The translations under genes and the position numbers were made by a program. Of a DNA stretch of 64,000 bases, positions 43,146 to 52,355 are shown piece after piece (positions within the stretch are counted from its first letter, which is position 1; the number at the start of each line of letters is the position of its first letter). Source of the stretch: JAYPHU01 sp038127535 (GTDB lineage Bacteria; Pseudomonadota; Alphaproteobacteria; Rhodospirillales; UBA2165); NCBI GenBank assembly GCA_038127535.1, contig JAYPHU010000013.1, positions 1-64,000 of the forward strand, given 5' to 3'. Below the pieces are notes generated by a model that was given only the letters and a program-made list of their open reading frames with translations, was not told where the DNA came from and made no database searches.

Positions 43146-44087
43146 TTGGTAAAATCTAAAAGAATCATCCGCTGGGGCTCCGCAGGCGTTGGTGTCCTGT
43201 GGATGGGTATTGTCGGCTGAACCGAGTTTAACGACATGGGTGTGACCAGTGTCGCCAGTAATTATCGGTAGCAGCAGATCCAAAAACAGCTTGCCGACCG
43301 CAAGGGCTCCTTCAAAAAGCGCTATGACTGCAAGTCCGCTATTCTGCGTGCGGCCGGCCGGGATTCATTCAATTATTGGGGTAAAAAGTACGCGATTACG
43401 TTTGCCCCTGCCGTTCTGCTTTACGTCGCCTTTCAACTCTGGCTTCGCCGGGTGGAATGGGCGGAAGAAAAGGAACGCCGTCGGGTTCGCCTGATCCGGA
43501 TCGAGAAACTCCGCCAGAGGAAGAGCCGGTTCGCCAAAGAGGAAGGCCGTCAACGGACCCTTACCGACAAGCGCCGCCAGGCGATCAAACAGGCGGAAAA
43601 GGATGCCTCCCGTGAAGAAAAGAAACGCCCGCTCAACGTCATGATGGTCGGTAAGGACAAAGAGTTCGTCTCCTCCATTTCGGAGTGGCTCCTTGAAGGC
43701 GGCTATAACGTTATCCAGACCGATCTGCGTGACGTGTTCCTGGGCTATAAGGAAATCGGCTGGCACATCATTACTACAGAAACCAAATTCAAACGGCCCA
43801 AGATACACTCGGAAGACCGGTAAGACCCCAACTTCCCCGGGCACCCAAAACCGCTTCAGGAAACGATCGACGAGTTCAAGAAGCGCAGGGAAAACGTCCA
43901 GATTATTGGTTGTTCAACCGACTTTGTCGGCATGTCCGAAGACGAGAAAGACGAGGCGGCGATCGCCATGGCTGCCGATGCGGTGATTCCGAAACCCTTC
44001 GATGTGGAAGAGACTGTGGAACTCTGTAACGATCTGATGGCGGCGGAAGACGACGACGAAGTCGTTGACGATGACGCCGGCGTTTAA
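43146..44087 (+). pseudogene. Receiver-like membrane protein gene with three in-frame stops
   Basis: One reading frame runs 314 codons with no indel but with TGA at 43218, TAG at 43269 and TAA at 43821. It encodes a short N-terminal hydrophobic stretch, a membrane segment (AITFAPAVLLYVAFQLWL), a charged coiled-coil-like region (EWAEEKERRRVRLIRIEKL), then a receiver-like domain (LNVMMVGKDKEFVSSISEWL, later DAVIPKPFDVEETVELCNDL) and an acidic tail. Each stop is one C-to-T or G-to-A change from a sense codon. The first codon is probably TTG. Most likely a young pseudogene. Confidence 0.75.
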
Positions 44088-44512
44088 GCCCGCCCCGCGC
44101 ACGTCTCTCAACTAAACTAGTTTCAGAAAATGATGCGGCCGCAACCCAATGGCAAGGATCGCGGCCGCACCGGAGACTGAACTTATCGTAGTCCGGACCG
44201 TTCTGGTTCAGACGATTGGCAGAATTTCCGACAAGTTCAAAAACTGGTTCGAAGTCCACCGGGCATGCGCCTTCTCAATCGGTTCACGCCGTCATGCCAC
44301 TTACACCATTATTTTTATGTTAGGTTTTTTCTCACCAAGAGCTGCCAATCGCATCATTGGTCCTGCTCTGGACGGAATGATGATTCGGCCCGGAAGATGA
44401 ACAAAATCTTAATGCGCAATTAATGGCGGAATTGTGCCGCTTACCAGCCCGTGTTCCTGCTTCGGTCTTCGGCAAACCCGAATTAGATTCGGCTGAGCGC
44501 CTGCTTTGTCGC
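44088..44512. other. Gene-free interval with a perfect 9-base stem
   Basis: No supported gene in 425 bases. TGCGGCCGC (44134-44142) and GCGGCCGCA (44161-44169) form a perfect inverted repeat with an 18-base loop, without a T-run; it may be a weak terminator or a structured RNA element between the convergent neighbours. Short open frames here have no recognisable features. Confidence 0.5.
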
Positions 44513-45676
44513 CTATTTCAGGACGGTTTCCACCAGCTTGGCCCAATAGCTCGCGCCGATGGGTAGCACATCGTCATTGAACACAAACTTGGTGCTGTGC
44601 AGTGGATGGGTTTCCTTGTCGGAAAATCCGCCGCCGAGACGCATGAAGCAGCCCGGCCTTTCATTCAACATGAAGGAGAAATCCTCCGACGCCATGCTCG
44701 GCGGATACTCGGTATAGATATCGGCGCTGCCGACAATTTCCTCGGCGACCGACAGCGCCAGATCGCTCTCCGCGTCGGCATTGATCAGTACCGGATAGAG
44801 ATGATCATAGGTAAGCTCTGCCGTGGCGCCATGGGCCGCCGCCGTGTTTTCCGCAATTCGCTTGATCAACGGCTCAAGAATGGTCTCGGAGTTTTCCGCA
44901 AATGACCGGGCCGTGCCTTTGAGAACCGCCTCGTCGGCGATCACGTTCATGGCGTCGCCGGCGTGGAACTGGGTGACACTGACCACCACCCCCTCGATCG
45001 GGTTGGTGATGCGGCTGGCTATGGTCTGAAGCGCGGTGACAATTTCCGCGCCGACCATGATCGGGTCGATCCCCTGATGGGGCGCGGCGGCATGACTGCC
45101 CTTGCCGCGCACGACAATCGAGAACGACGCGGCCGACGCCATGGACGGCCCGGCGCGCACACACATTTTGCCGGCAGGCATGTTGGGCCAGTTGTGCATG
45201 CCGAAGATGGTGTCCATGGGGAACTTGTCGAACAACCCCTCCTCTACCATTACGCGGCCGCCGCCCGCCATTTCCTCCGCCGGCTGGAAGACGAAATGGA
45301 CGGTGCCGTTGAACTTCTTGGACTCGGCCAGATACTTGGCCGCGCCCAGCAACATTGTGATATGCCCGTCATGTCCGCAGGCGTGCATCTTGCCCGGCAC
45401 TTTGGAGGCATAGGGGAGGTTCGTCTGCTCTTCCATATCCAGGGCGTCCATGTCGGCGCGTAGACCAATCGATGGCCCGTCGCCCGTGGTCAGAGTCCCA
45501 ACGACCCCGGTCTTGGCCATACCTTCATCGACCTTGATTCCGAAGGATTTGAGTTTCTCGGCGACGAAGTCCGAGGTCCGGATTTCCTCGAAAGCGGTTT
45601 CCGGATGGGCATGGATATCATGCCGCCAGTCCGTCATTTCGCCGTGAATCGCTTTGATTTCATTGTATATGGGCAT
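44513..45676 (-). CDS. M20-family amidohydrolase (hippurate hydrolase-like)
   Basis: 387 aa from the ATG at 45676 (MPIYNEIKAIHGEMTDWRHD), giving the family length; the frame extends to 45745 with no family match. Metal-binding motifs: RHDIHAHPETAFEE, MHACGHDGHITMLLG, FQPAEEMAGGGRVM, with late SMASEDFSFML. It hydrolyses N-acyl or amide bonds of amino-acid conjugates. If it were a true hippurate hydrolase it would release benzoate, which would fit the box pathway, but it lies 30 kb from it. Substrate uncertain. Confidence 0.9.
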   Translation of the reverse strand: MPIYNEIKAIHGEMTDWRHDIHAHPETAFEEIRTSDFVAEKLKSFGIKVDEGMAKTGVVGTLTTGDGPSIGLRADMDALDMEEQTNLPYASKVPGKMHACGHDGHITMLLGAAKYLAESKKFNGTVHFVFQPAEEMAGGGRVMVEEGLFDKFPMDTIFGMHNWPNMPAGKMCVRAGPSMASAASFSIVVRGKGSHAAAPHQGIDPIMVGAEIVTALQTIASRITNPIEGVVVSVTQFHAGDAMNVIADEAVLKGTARSFAENSETILEPLIKRIAENTAAAHGATAELTYDHLYPVLINADAESDLALSVAEEIVGSADIYTEYPPSMASEDFSFMLNERPGCFMRLGGGFSDKETHPLHSTKFVFNDDVLPIGASYWAKLVETVLK

Positions 45677-45851
45677 GCCGAGACCTAAACACATCATCTG
45701 GCCTGCGGCAATAACGCCGATGTGTCCTCCTTGGGGGCCTGCCATGCGCGCTACAGGGTTGACTTAAAGACGAAATCGGCCAACTCTCCCCTTGGACCAA
45801 GTGGAGTAATGCGAATTCGGCGCTTAGCAAGGTCGGATGTCGAGGTTCTAA

Positions 45852-46868
45852 ATGATTGAGACCATCGTTGACCCTGGGCAGGACGCGATCACGGCGGACT
45901 CCCTGGACCCCTTCCTGGATTTTGAAGCGGAAATTGAACGGCTGCGTAAAGAGAAGAACGCGGTCATTCTGGCGCACTATTACCAGGCGCCGGAGATTCA
46001 GGAAATTGCCGATTTCGTGGGCGATTCCCTCGACCTGTCGCGCAAGGCCGCCGGCACCGATGCGGACATGATCGCCTTTTGCGGCGTCAAGTTCATGGGC
46101 GAATGCGCCAAGATTTTGAGCCCCGACAAAACTGTGGTCATCCCCGATAAGGAAGCCGGCTGTTCGCTGGAAGATTCCTGCCAGCCGGAAGAGTTCATAA
46201 AGCTTCGGGAGAAATATCCGGATCACACGGCCATCACCTATGTGAACTGCTCCGCCGAAATTAAGGCGTTGTCAGACATCATTGTGACCTCATCCAACGC
46301 CGAAAGCATTTTGGGCCAACTGCCGGCTTACGAAAAAGTATTGTTCGCGCCGGACCGCCACCTGGGCGCTTATCTCGCCAAGAAAACCGGGCGCGATATG
46401 CAGCTTTGGCCTGGCACCTGTATCGTCCACGAACAGTTTAACGAGCGGGAGCTGGTGAAGCTCAAGGTCCGCCACCCGGAAGCCAAGATCGCCGCCCACC
46501 CGGAATGCCCGGACGTCATCCTGAACCACGCCGACCATATCGGCTCCACCCGGTCGATCCTGGATTACGTCACCAACGAGAACGCGCCCGAATTCATCGT
46601 TGCAACCGAGCAGCATATCATCCACCAGATGGAAAAAGCCGCGCCGGACAAGACCTTCATGGCCGCGCCGGGGGCCGACGGCACCTGCGACTGCGCCAAC
46701 TGCCCGTTCATGGCCAAGAATTCCCTGGAAAAGCTGTATCTGGCCATGTTGAACGGGTCCCCGCGCGTGGAAATACCCGAAGATCTGCGGATCAAAGCGC
46801 TGAAACCGCTGCAGCGGATGCTGGATATGTCGCCGTCAGCCCCCCGGCAGGAAAAAAATGCTGCCTGA
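45852..46868 (+). CDS. nadA: Quinolinate synthase A
   Basis: 338 aa. NAVILAHYYQAPEIQEIADF near residue 36 and the conserved CGVKFMGECAKIL, CDCANCPFM (cluster cysteines) identify NadA. It condenses iminoaspartate with dihydroxyacetone phosphate to quinolinate using a [4Fe-4S] cluster. It is followed by nadC with an 11-base overlap. No nadB is present, so an L-aspartate oxidase or dehydrogenase must come from elsewhere. Confidence 0.95.
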   Translation: MIETIVDPGQDAITADSLDPFLDFEAEIERLRKEKNAVILAHYYQAPEIQEIADFVGDSLDLSRKAAGTDADMIAFCGVKFMGECAKILSPDKTVVIPDKEAGCSLEDSCQPEEFIKLREKYPDHTAITYVNCSAEIKALSDIIVTSSNAESILGQLPAYEKVLFAPDRHLGAYLAKKTGRDMQLWPGTCIVHEQFNERELVKLKVRHPEAKIAAHPECPDVILNHADHIGSTRSILDYVTNENAPEFIVATEQHIIHQMEKAAPDKTFMAAPGADGTCDCANCPFMAKNSLEKLYLAMLNGSPRVEIPEDLRIKALKPLQRMLDMSPSAPRQEKNAA

Positions 46869-47703
46869 CGGTCTCGACCCAGACGCTCTCGACAAATTGC
46901 TGGACGCCGCGATCGCCGAGGACATCGGCAAGGGGGATTTGACCTCCAATGCGGTGATCCCCAAGGGCGTGCGCTTTACTGGCGTGATGTCGGCCCGCGA
47001 AGAGATGGTCTGCGCCGGCCTGCCTATTGCCGGCATGATCTTTGACAAGTTCTCCAAGGACATTATGTGGACGCCGCGGGCCAACGATGGTGACAAAGTC
47101 CCGGCCGGCACCGTCTTGGCGGATTTGGAGGGCCCGGCGGTTGATCTGTTGACCGCGGAACGCACCGCCATCAACACGCTGCAGCATTTGTCCGGCATCG
47201 CCACCCTCACCCGCCAATATGTGGAAGCGATCGCGGGCACCGACGCCATCCTGCTGGATACGCGGAAGACCATTCCCGGCCTGCGTGATCTCGCCAAATA
47301 CGCCACCCGCATGGGCGGGGCGACCAACCACCGCATGCGCCTGGATGACGGGGTGCTGATCAAGGACAACCATATCGCCGTCGCCGGCGGTGTGGCCGAA
47401 GCCATTCGCCTGGCCAAGGAAGCCGGCCTCAAGGATGTGGAGGTGGAATGCGACACGTTGGAACAGGTCGATATCGCTGTTGAGGCCGGCGCGGACAGTA
47501 TTTTACTGGATAACATGAATACCGAGCAGCAGGCCGAAGCCGTGCGGCGGATTGCCGGCCGCGTGCCGACCGAAGCCTCCGGCGACATCAATCTGGAGAC
47601 CATCCGGGCCATCGCGGAAACCGGTGTTACCTATATGTCTGTCGGTCGGCTCACCCATTCCGCCCGGGCGGTGAATATCGGGCTCGACTGGTCCCAAGCG
47701 TAA
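46858..47703 (+). CDS. nadC: Nicotinate-nucleotide pyrophosphorylase (carboxylating)
   Basis: 281 aa. EDIGKGDLTSNAVIP near residue 20, LLDTRKTIPGLRDLAKYAT near 137, HRMRLDDGVLIKDNHIA near 159, and the ASGDINLETIRAIAETGV motif are characteristic. It converts quinolinate and PRPP to nicotinate mononucleotide in NAD synthesis. Start overlaps nadA by 11 bases, so both are translated together. Confidence 0.95.
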   Translation: MLPDGLDPDALDKLLDAAIAEDIGKGDLTSNAVIPKGVRFTGVMSAREEMVCAGLPIAGMIFDKFSKDIMWTPRANDGDKVPAGTVLADLEGPAVDLLTAERTAINTLQHLSGIATLTRQYVEAIAGTDAILLDTRKTIPGLRDLAKYATRMGGATNHRMRLDDGVLIKDNHIAVAGGVAEAIRLAKEAGLKDVEVECDTLEQVDIAVEAGADSILLDNMNTEQQAEAVRRIAGRVPTEASGDINLETIRAIAETGVTYMSVGRLTHSARAVNIGLDWSQA

Positions 47704-47707
47704 GCCC

Positions 47708-47990
47708 ATGGCCGGCCAGAAATCCCTCCGGCGGCTGCGGATAGGCCTCTCCACGATAATCGGATTTCGCACGCAGGGCTTCTTTATCCCGTACCGGCAC
47801 GCGGACAGCGTCCTATCCCTGGACGGCTATTCTGAAATCGAAAAAATATTCAACAAATCAGATATTTATTTCATTTAATTTATAAATAAGTTTAATAATT
47901 ACGAGGCGGAGTTTGACGCCATCGGGCCGGATAATCCGCCGGAGCCCCGCTGGAATCAGGACTGGTTTCCGCCCCTTTGTCCTTCCCCCC
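47708..47990 (+). pseudogene. Remnant of a class I SAM-dependent methyltransferase
   Basis: From an ATG 5 bases after nadC: LRRLRIGLSTIIGFRTQGFF, then IPYRHADSVL, a start I recognise from alphaproteobacterial methyltransferases found near nadC. The frame stops at 47878. A second frame then reads YEAEFDAIGPDNPPEPRWNQ and DWFPPL, another methyltransferase-like piece, before homology ends. Internal parts and the C-terminus, including the SAM-binding motif, are gone. Confidence 0.6.
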
Positions 47991-48140
47991 TATAACAGAA
48001 CGCGGGCGTCATCCCGTCCTGCACGCATACCCTAGTTCCCTTCGGTTTGTCTCCGTCCTTTCCTTGGGGCTCCTCGGAACGCGCGGGACTGTGACACGCT
48101 TAGGCCTCATGAGGAGGGGAAAAATCTACAAATTTTAAAG

Positions 48141-49217
48141 TTATTCGGGTTCTTTATCGTCCCCGGCTAGGGTCCGGGGAAAGACAAAGGCGCTGTCCGG
48201 ATCAATCCAGGCGCGGACCTCAGACTCTGAACTTTCCGGGAAAACGCCAGGCTTCCGGCAGTGAAAATCCGGGGTCTCCGCCCCCTGCCCCTTAACCCGA
48301 AAACGGATAAAGGTATTCCGGCCCAAGGGCCGGGCGTTCAGGATTTCCACCGGCACACCCTTGTCACCGCCTTCCGCAAGCTTAATGCCATAGGGCCGGA
48401 TGACTACATCGACATTGCAGCCTTCCGGGTAGGACGGCACCGGCATATCACCCAGGATCGTCTCTATTTTACCGCTGGCGGCCGTACCGGTCAGTTGGTT
48501 CACCTGTCCGAAGAACGACGCGACATACGGATGAGCCGGCTCGGCATAGACCTCATTGGGTGTGCCTTCCTGCAGCACCGAACCGTCGGCGCCCATGACC
48601 ATAATCCGGTCGGCCATGAACATGGCCTCGTCCGGGTTGTGGGTGACCATCAATGTAGCGACGCCGGCGCTCTTCAAGATTCCAAGCGTTTCTTCGCGGA
48701 TTTGAATCCGCATGTTTTGATCAAGGCCTGAGAACGGCTCATCCAGCAGGATTACCGCCGGCCGCGGCGCCAAAGCTCGCGCCAAAGCCACGCGCTGTTG
48801 CTGACCACCGGACAGCGTATGCGGATACGCATCGGCGTAGTCCTGCATGGTGACCTGCTGCAGGACCTCCTCGGTCCGCAATTGTTTCTCGGCCGCCGAC
48901 AGGTACGAAATGCCGAACGCGACGTTATCCGCCACATTGAGATGAGGAAACAGGGCGAAGTCCTGGAACATGAGCCCGACACCCCGCTGCTCTGGCGGCA
49001 CGGAAAACTCGGCCGACGCGACCAGCCGGTCTGAGAATTTGATCTCCCCTTTCTGCAGGCGTTCCAACCCGGCGGCCAGGCGCAACAGGGTAGTCTTGCC
49101 GCAGCCCGACGGCCCCAACAGACAAACGATATCGCCGGACGGTACCGAGACCGACAGATCGTCGAAGACCCGATGGCCGCCGAAGGCATGCGAAACGTTT
49201 TCGATGTAGAGCCCCAT
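48141..49217 (-). CDS. fbpC: Ferric iron ABC transporter ATPase (FbpC-like)
   Basis: 358 aa. Walker A GPSGCGKTT (residues about 36-44), signature LSGGQQQRVALARAL, Walker B VILLDEPFSGLD, and a C-terminal TOBE-like regulatory domain (about 240-350), as in FbpC/PotA-type ATPases. It drives Fe(III) import with the fused permease whose stop it overlaps by one base. Last gene of the operon SBP - permease - ATPase. Confidence 0.9.
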   Translation of the reverse strand: MGLYIENVSHAFGGHRVFDDLSVSVPSGDIVCLLGPSGCGKTTLLRLAAGLERLQKGEIKFSDRLVASAEFSVPPEQRGVGLMFQDFALFPHLNVADNVAFGISYLSAAEKQLRTEEVLQQVTMQDYADAYPHTLSGGQQQRVALARALAPRPAVILLDEPFSGLDQNMRIQIREETLGILKSAGVATLMVTHNPDEAMFMADRIMVMGADGSVLQEGTPNEVYAEPAHPYVASFFGQVNQLTGTAASGKIETILGDMPVPSYPEGCNVDVVIRPYGIKLAEGGDKGVPVEILNARPLGRNTFIRFRVKGQGAETPDFHCRKPGVFPESSESEVRAWIDPDSAFVFPRTLAGDDKEPE

Positions 49218-50932
49218 TAGATCATTCCCTCGGCGGCGTCATCCCGGCCATAGACGGCCCGGTTCATCGCCATACTTAGAAGGATCACGGGAATAATACC
49301 TACGGCCACGATTGCTAATGCTGCAGGCGCGGCTTGTTCGAACTGCTCGGCCGACGCGAACTGGTGTACTTGGGTCGCCAACGTTTCGAAATTAAAGGGC
49401 CGCATGATGGTCGTCATGGGCAATTCCTTCATGCCGTCGACAAATACTAGGATCGCCGCGGTCAATAGGCTGGCCCGGATGATGGGCAGATGGACCTTCA
49501 CTAAGGCCTGGCCGGGCGTCGCCCCCAGCGCCCGCGCCGCGCCATCGATATTTGCCGTTACCCGCCCCAGACTGGTTTCGACCGCGCCCAGTGATAGGGC
49601 CAGAAACCGGACCACATAAGCAAAGGTCAGGGCGGCGATCGTGCCGCTGAGTAACAGCCCGGTGGAGATATCGAACGCGTCCCGCAACAAACCGTCCAAC
49701 TGATTATCGAACCAGGCCATCGGGATCAAAACGCCGATGGCGAGCACCGCGCCCGGCACGGCGTAGCCAACGCTGGCAAATCGGGTGACGATAACCAGAA
49801 ACCGTTGGCCGCGCAGACGAATGCCGTAGGCCAGAAACACGCCGACGAAAACCGCAAAGAATCCCGCCAGGCCGGACAGCATCAGACTATTCAGCGCGCT
49901 GTCGGCAAACCCGCTCTCCAGCACCTCGTCAAAATGTGCGAAAGAATCCACGCCCAAGATGGACAGCGGCAGAATGAACCCAAGGCCCAACGGCGCAAGA
50001 CACGCGAGGACCGCCAGAATCGCCCAGAGCGGCGACAGTTTCTTGCGGCCCGGTCGTTTGTAGCGGCGGGCGCTGTGGTGAAAGCGTTGTTTGCGCCGTG
50101 CATAGCGCTCGGCAAAAATCAAACCGATGACCACGGCCAGCATCAACAGTGCGATCTGCGCCGCACCGCCAACATTATTCATGTTCAGCCAGACGTCGAA
50201 AATGCCAAGGGTGAGTGTCTGCACGCCGAAGAAGTCCACCGTGCCGAAATCATTCAAGGTTTCCATCATGGCCAGCGAGACACCGACGACGATGGAAGGC
50301 CGGGCGAGCGGCACCGCCACCTGTATGAACGCCTGCCAGGGGCTGCGGCCCAGGGTTCGGGCGACTTCCAGTACACCGGCGGACTGCTCCAAAAACGCCG
50401 CCCGGGTGAGCAGATAGACATACGGGTAGAGCACCAGCGACATCATCGCGATGGCGCCGCCCAAGGACCGAATATCCGGGAACCAATAATCGTGGGGCGT
50501 GGACCAGCCGAACACGTCACGCAGCATCCCCTGCACCGGTCCGGCGTATTCCAACAGGTCGGTATACACAAATGCGATGACATAGGACGGCACGGCCAGG
50601 GGAAGCAGCAGCGCCCATTCGAAAATCCGCCGGCCAGGAAACTGATACATGCCAACCAGCCAGGCCGAGCCCACGCCGATGAGCGTGGTCCCAATAGCAA
50701 CGCCGGTCATCAGCAGCAGGGTTGTCCACATCAGCCGGGGTAGAACCGTGTACGCCAAGTGGCCCCAGATATTCTCCGCTGGGAACAAGGCGAGTCCGAT
50801 CACCGTGAGCAACGGGATCGCAATCGCCAACGCCACAAGGCTGGCCCCAAATGTCCAGCCATCAAACCTGCCGGCGCCGGCGGCATCTGTTTTAAACCCC
50901 GCGTTGGGTGCTAGTGTTTGTGTCGTCGTCAT
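49217..50932 (-). CDS. fbpB: Ferric iron ABC transporter permease (FbpB-like, fused dimer)
   Basis: 571 aa with two permease modules of about six membrane segments each, separated by a basic loop (residues about 275-305). EAA-type loops appear in both halves (EVARTLGRSPWQAFIQVAVP; GAARALGATPGQALVKVHLP). Fused permeases of this length are typical of FbpB/SfuB Fe(III) systems. Second gene of the minus-strand iron operon, 82 bases after the binding-protein gene. Confidence 0.92.
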   Translation of the reverse strand: MTTTQTLAPNAGFKTDAAGAGRFDGWTFGASLVALAIAIPLLTVIGLALFPAENIWGHLAYTVLPRLMWTTLLLMTGVAIGTTLIGVGSAWLVGMYQFPGRRIFEWALLLPLAVPSYVIAFVYTDLLEYAGPVQGMLRDVFGWSTPHDYWFPDIRSLGGAIAMMSLVLYPYVYLLTRAAFLEQSAGVLEVARTLGRSPWQAFIQVAVPLARPSIVVGVSLAMMETLNDFGTVDFFGVQTLTLGIFDVWLNMNNVGGAAQIALLMLAVVIGLIFAERYARRKQRFHHSARRYKRPGRKKLSPLWAILAVLACLAPLGLGFILPLSILGVDSFAHFDEVLESGFADSALNSLMLSGLAGFFAVFVGVFLAYGIRLRGQRFLVIVTRFASVGYAVPGAVLAIGVLIPMAWFDNQLDGLLRDAFDISTGLLLSGTIAALTFAYVVRFLALSLGAVETSLGRVTANIDGAARALGATPGQALVKVHLPIIRASLLTAAILVFVDGMKELPMTTIMRPFNFETLATQVHQFASAEQFEQAAPAALAIVAVGIIPVILLSMAMNRAVYGRDDAAEGMI

Positions 50933-51014
50933 CCGCCTCCCAGTGCGTCTGAATCGCAGATAACCGGCCCCGTTTTCACCAGGCCGGCCTCAGCGCTTGG
51001 ATGTCTTCGACGAG

Positions 51015-52058
51015 TTATCCGTCGAAATCCACCCGATCCATAATTTTTGTCGCCGTCGCCCGATGCTTGGCGATTGTCTCCAGATTGATTTCACTCGGGG
51101 TGAAGCTGCCCCATGATTTGACCAAAGGATGCCAGGCGACACCCGCCTTCACCGGATATTCAAAGTTCTGTTCCGCATACATTTTCTGCGCAAAAGAGTT
51201 GCTCAAGAACTCCAGAAGTTTCCGGGCATTCTCTTTGTTCTTGCCATGTTTAGTGATTCCCGCGCCGGAAATATTCACGTGGGTCCCGTTGCGGTTCACC
51301 GTCGGAAAAACGATACGCACAGCATTGGCCCAGTCCTTTTGCTCAGGATTTTTCTCGTTGGTCGCCATTTGGCCCATGTAATAAGTGTTGCCCAGGGAAA
51401 CGTCGCACAGGCCTTCCTTAATAGCCTTCACCTGGGCCCGGTCATTGCCCTTGGGCTTGCGGGCTAGATTGGCTTTCAGTTTACGGACGAAGCCCTCGGT
51501 CGCGCGCTCACCTTTTTCAGCCACCATGGCGGCGATCAAGGACAGCGTGTAATCGTGCTTACCGGACCGGGTGCAGACCTTGCCCTTAAACCGGGGACCT
51601 GCGAGATCCGCATAGGTTTGAATTTCACCGTCCTTCACCCGCTCCTTGGACGCGTAGACAACCCGCGCCCGCGTCGTCAGCCCATACCATAGTCCTTGCG
51701 GATGGCGATACTGGGTCGGAATGTTTTTGTCGAGCACGGGTGAACTGACCGGCGCCAGAAGATCCGCCTTGGCGATCGCGCCCAAGCGGGCGATATCCAC
51801 GGTCAACACTGCGTCTGCGGGTGTGTTGCGCCCCTCCGCCTTGAGACGTTCCAGCATCCCCTTTTGGGCATACACCACATTTACCTTGATGCCGGTCTGC
51901 TTGGTGAACTCCTTAAGGAAGTGATTGATCAGGAACGGCTGACGATAGGAATAAAGATTGACCACTTCCGCGGCCTGCGAGGCCACTGGCATCACCAAAA
52001 CCATGATCGCTAAGCCGGCAGCCAGGTCAGAACGAAATCGAGATTTATACCTTTGCAT
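51015..52058 (-). CDS. fbpA: Periplasmic Fe(III)-binding protein (FbpA/FutA-like)
   Basis: 347 aa with a Sec signal peptide (AAGLAIMVLVMPVASQAAE, cut near residue 29). The mature start VVNLYSYRQPFLINHFLKEF and the GLTTRARVVYASKERV segment match FbpA/FutA ferric-binding proteins, where YY near the end and an N-terminal Tyr hold iron; here YxxRQ and GNTYYMGQM are visible. First gene of the operon. The upstream region has two Fur-box-like AT-rich segments. Confidence 0.92.
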   Translation of the reverse strand: MQRYKSRFRSDLAAGLAIMVLVMPVASQAAEVVNLYSYRQPFLINHFLKEFTKQTGIKVNVVYAQKGMLERLKAEGRNTPADAVLTVDIARLGAIAKADLLAPVSSPVLDKNIPTQYRHPQGLWYGLTTRARVVYASKERVKDGEIQTYADLAGPRFKGKVCTRSGKHDYTLSLIAAMVAEKGERATEGFVRKLKANLARKPKGNDRAQVKAIKEGLCDVSLGNTYYMGQMATNEKNPEQKDWANAVRIVFPTVNRNGTHVNISGAGITKHGKNKENARKLLEFLSNSFAQKMYAEQNFEYPVKAGVAWHPLVKSWGSFTPSEINLETIAKHRATATKIMDRVDFDG

Positions 52059-52090
52059 GCATGTTTCCTAAACTACCCTAATTTGACGCA

Positions 52091-52169
52091 AATAATAATT
52101 ATTCTCATAACTTAAGCGATATCTAGCACTCTTAACTTAGTTCTGCCACTGTAAATCATTATCAATTGC
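52091..52169. promoter_or_regulatory. Fur-like AT-rich sites upstream of the iron operon
   Basis: AATAATAATTATTCTCAT (52091-52108), containing the palindrome AATAATTATT, and TAAATCATTATCAATTGC (52152-52169) resemble Fur-box half sites (GATAATGATAATCATTATC type). They lie 30-110 bases upstream of the binding-protein ATG. Iron-dependent repression would be expected. Confidence 0.45.
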
Positions 52170-52242
52170 ATAATTATGTCCTTAATAAAGTGAGGTCGAC
52201 GGAAAAAATCAAGGTCTAATTGTTGGTTATATTCGATCTCTC

Positions 52243-52263
52243 ACGATATCAGGGTGATATCGT
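52243..52263. promoter_or_regulatory. Perfect 9-base dyad upstream of the sulfotransferase gene
   Basis: ACGATATCA (52243-52251) and TGATATCGT (52255-52263) are perfect inverted repeats separated by GGG, 93 bases before the sulfotransferase ATG. A TATAAT sequence follows at about 52310. Candidate operator at the left edge of the glycan island. Confidence 0.5.
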
Positions 52264-52355
52264 AGGTCTGATTGGTTTGCGCTTCATCGAACGTTAAGTC
52301 TCGGCCGATATAATTATCAGACCTAGAAGATGTCCGGACAGGAGCCTACTCTGCC

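Noticed and set aside
43071..43283. 70-codon minus-strand open frame upstream of degP
   Set aside because: No ribosome site or recognisable motif, and it overlaps the receiver-like pseudogene on the other strand.
44149..44400. 83-codon plus-strand open frame in the gap before the M20 gene
   Set aside because: Low-complexity translation without family features; likely chance.
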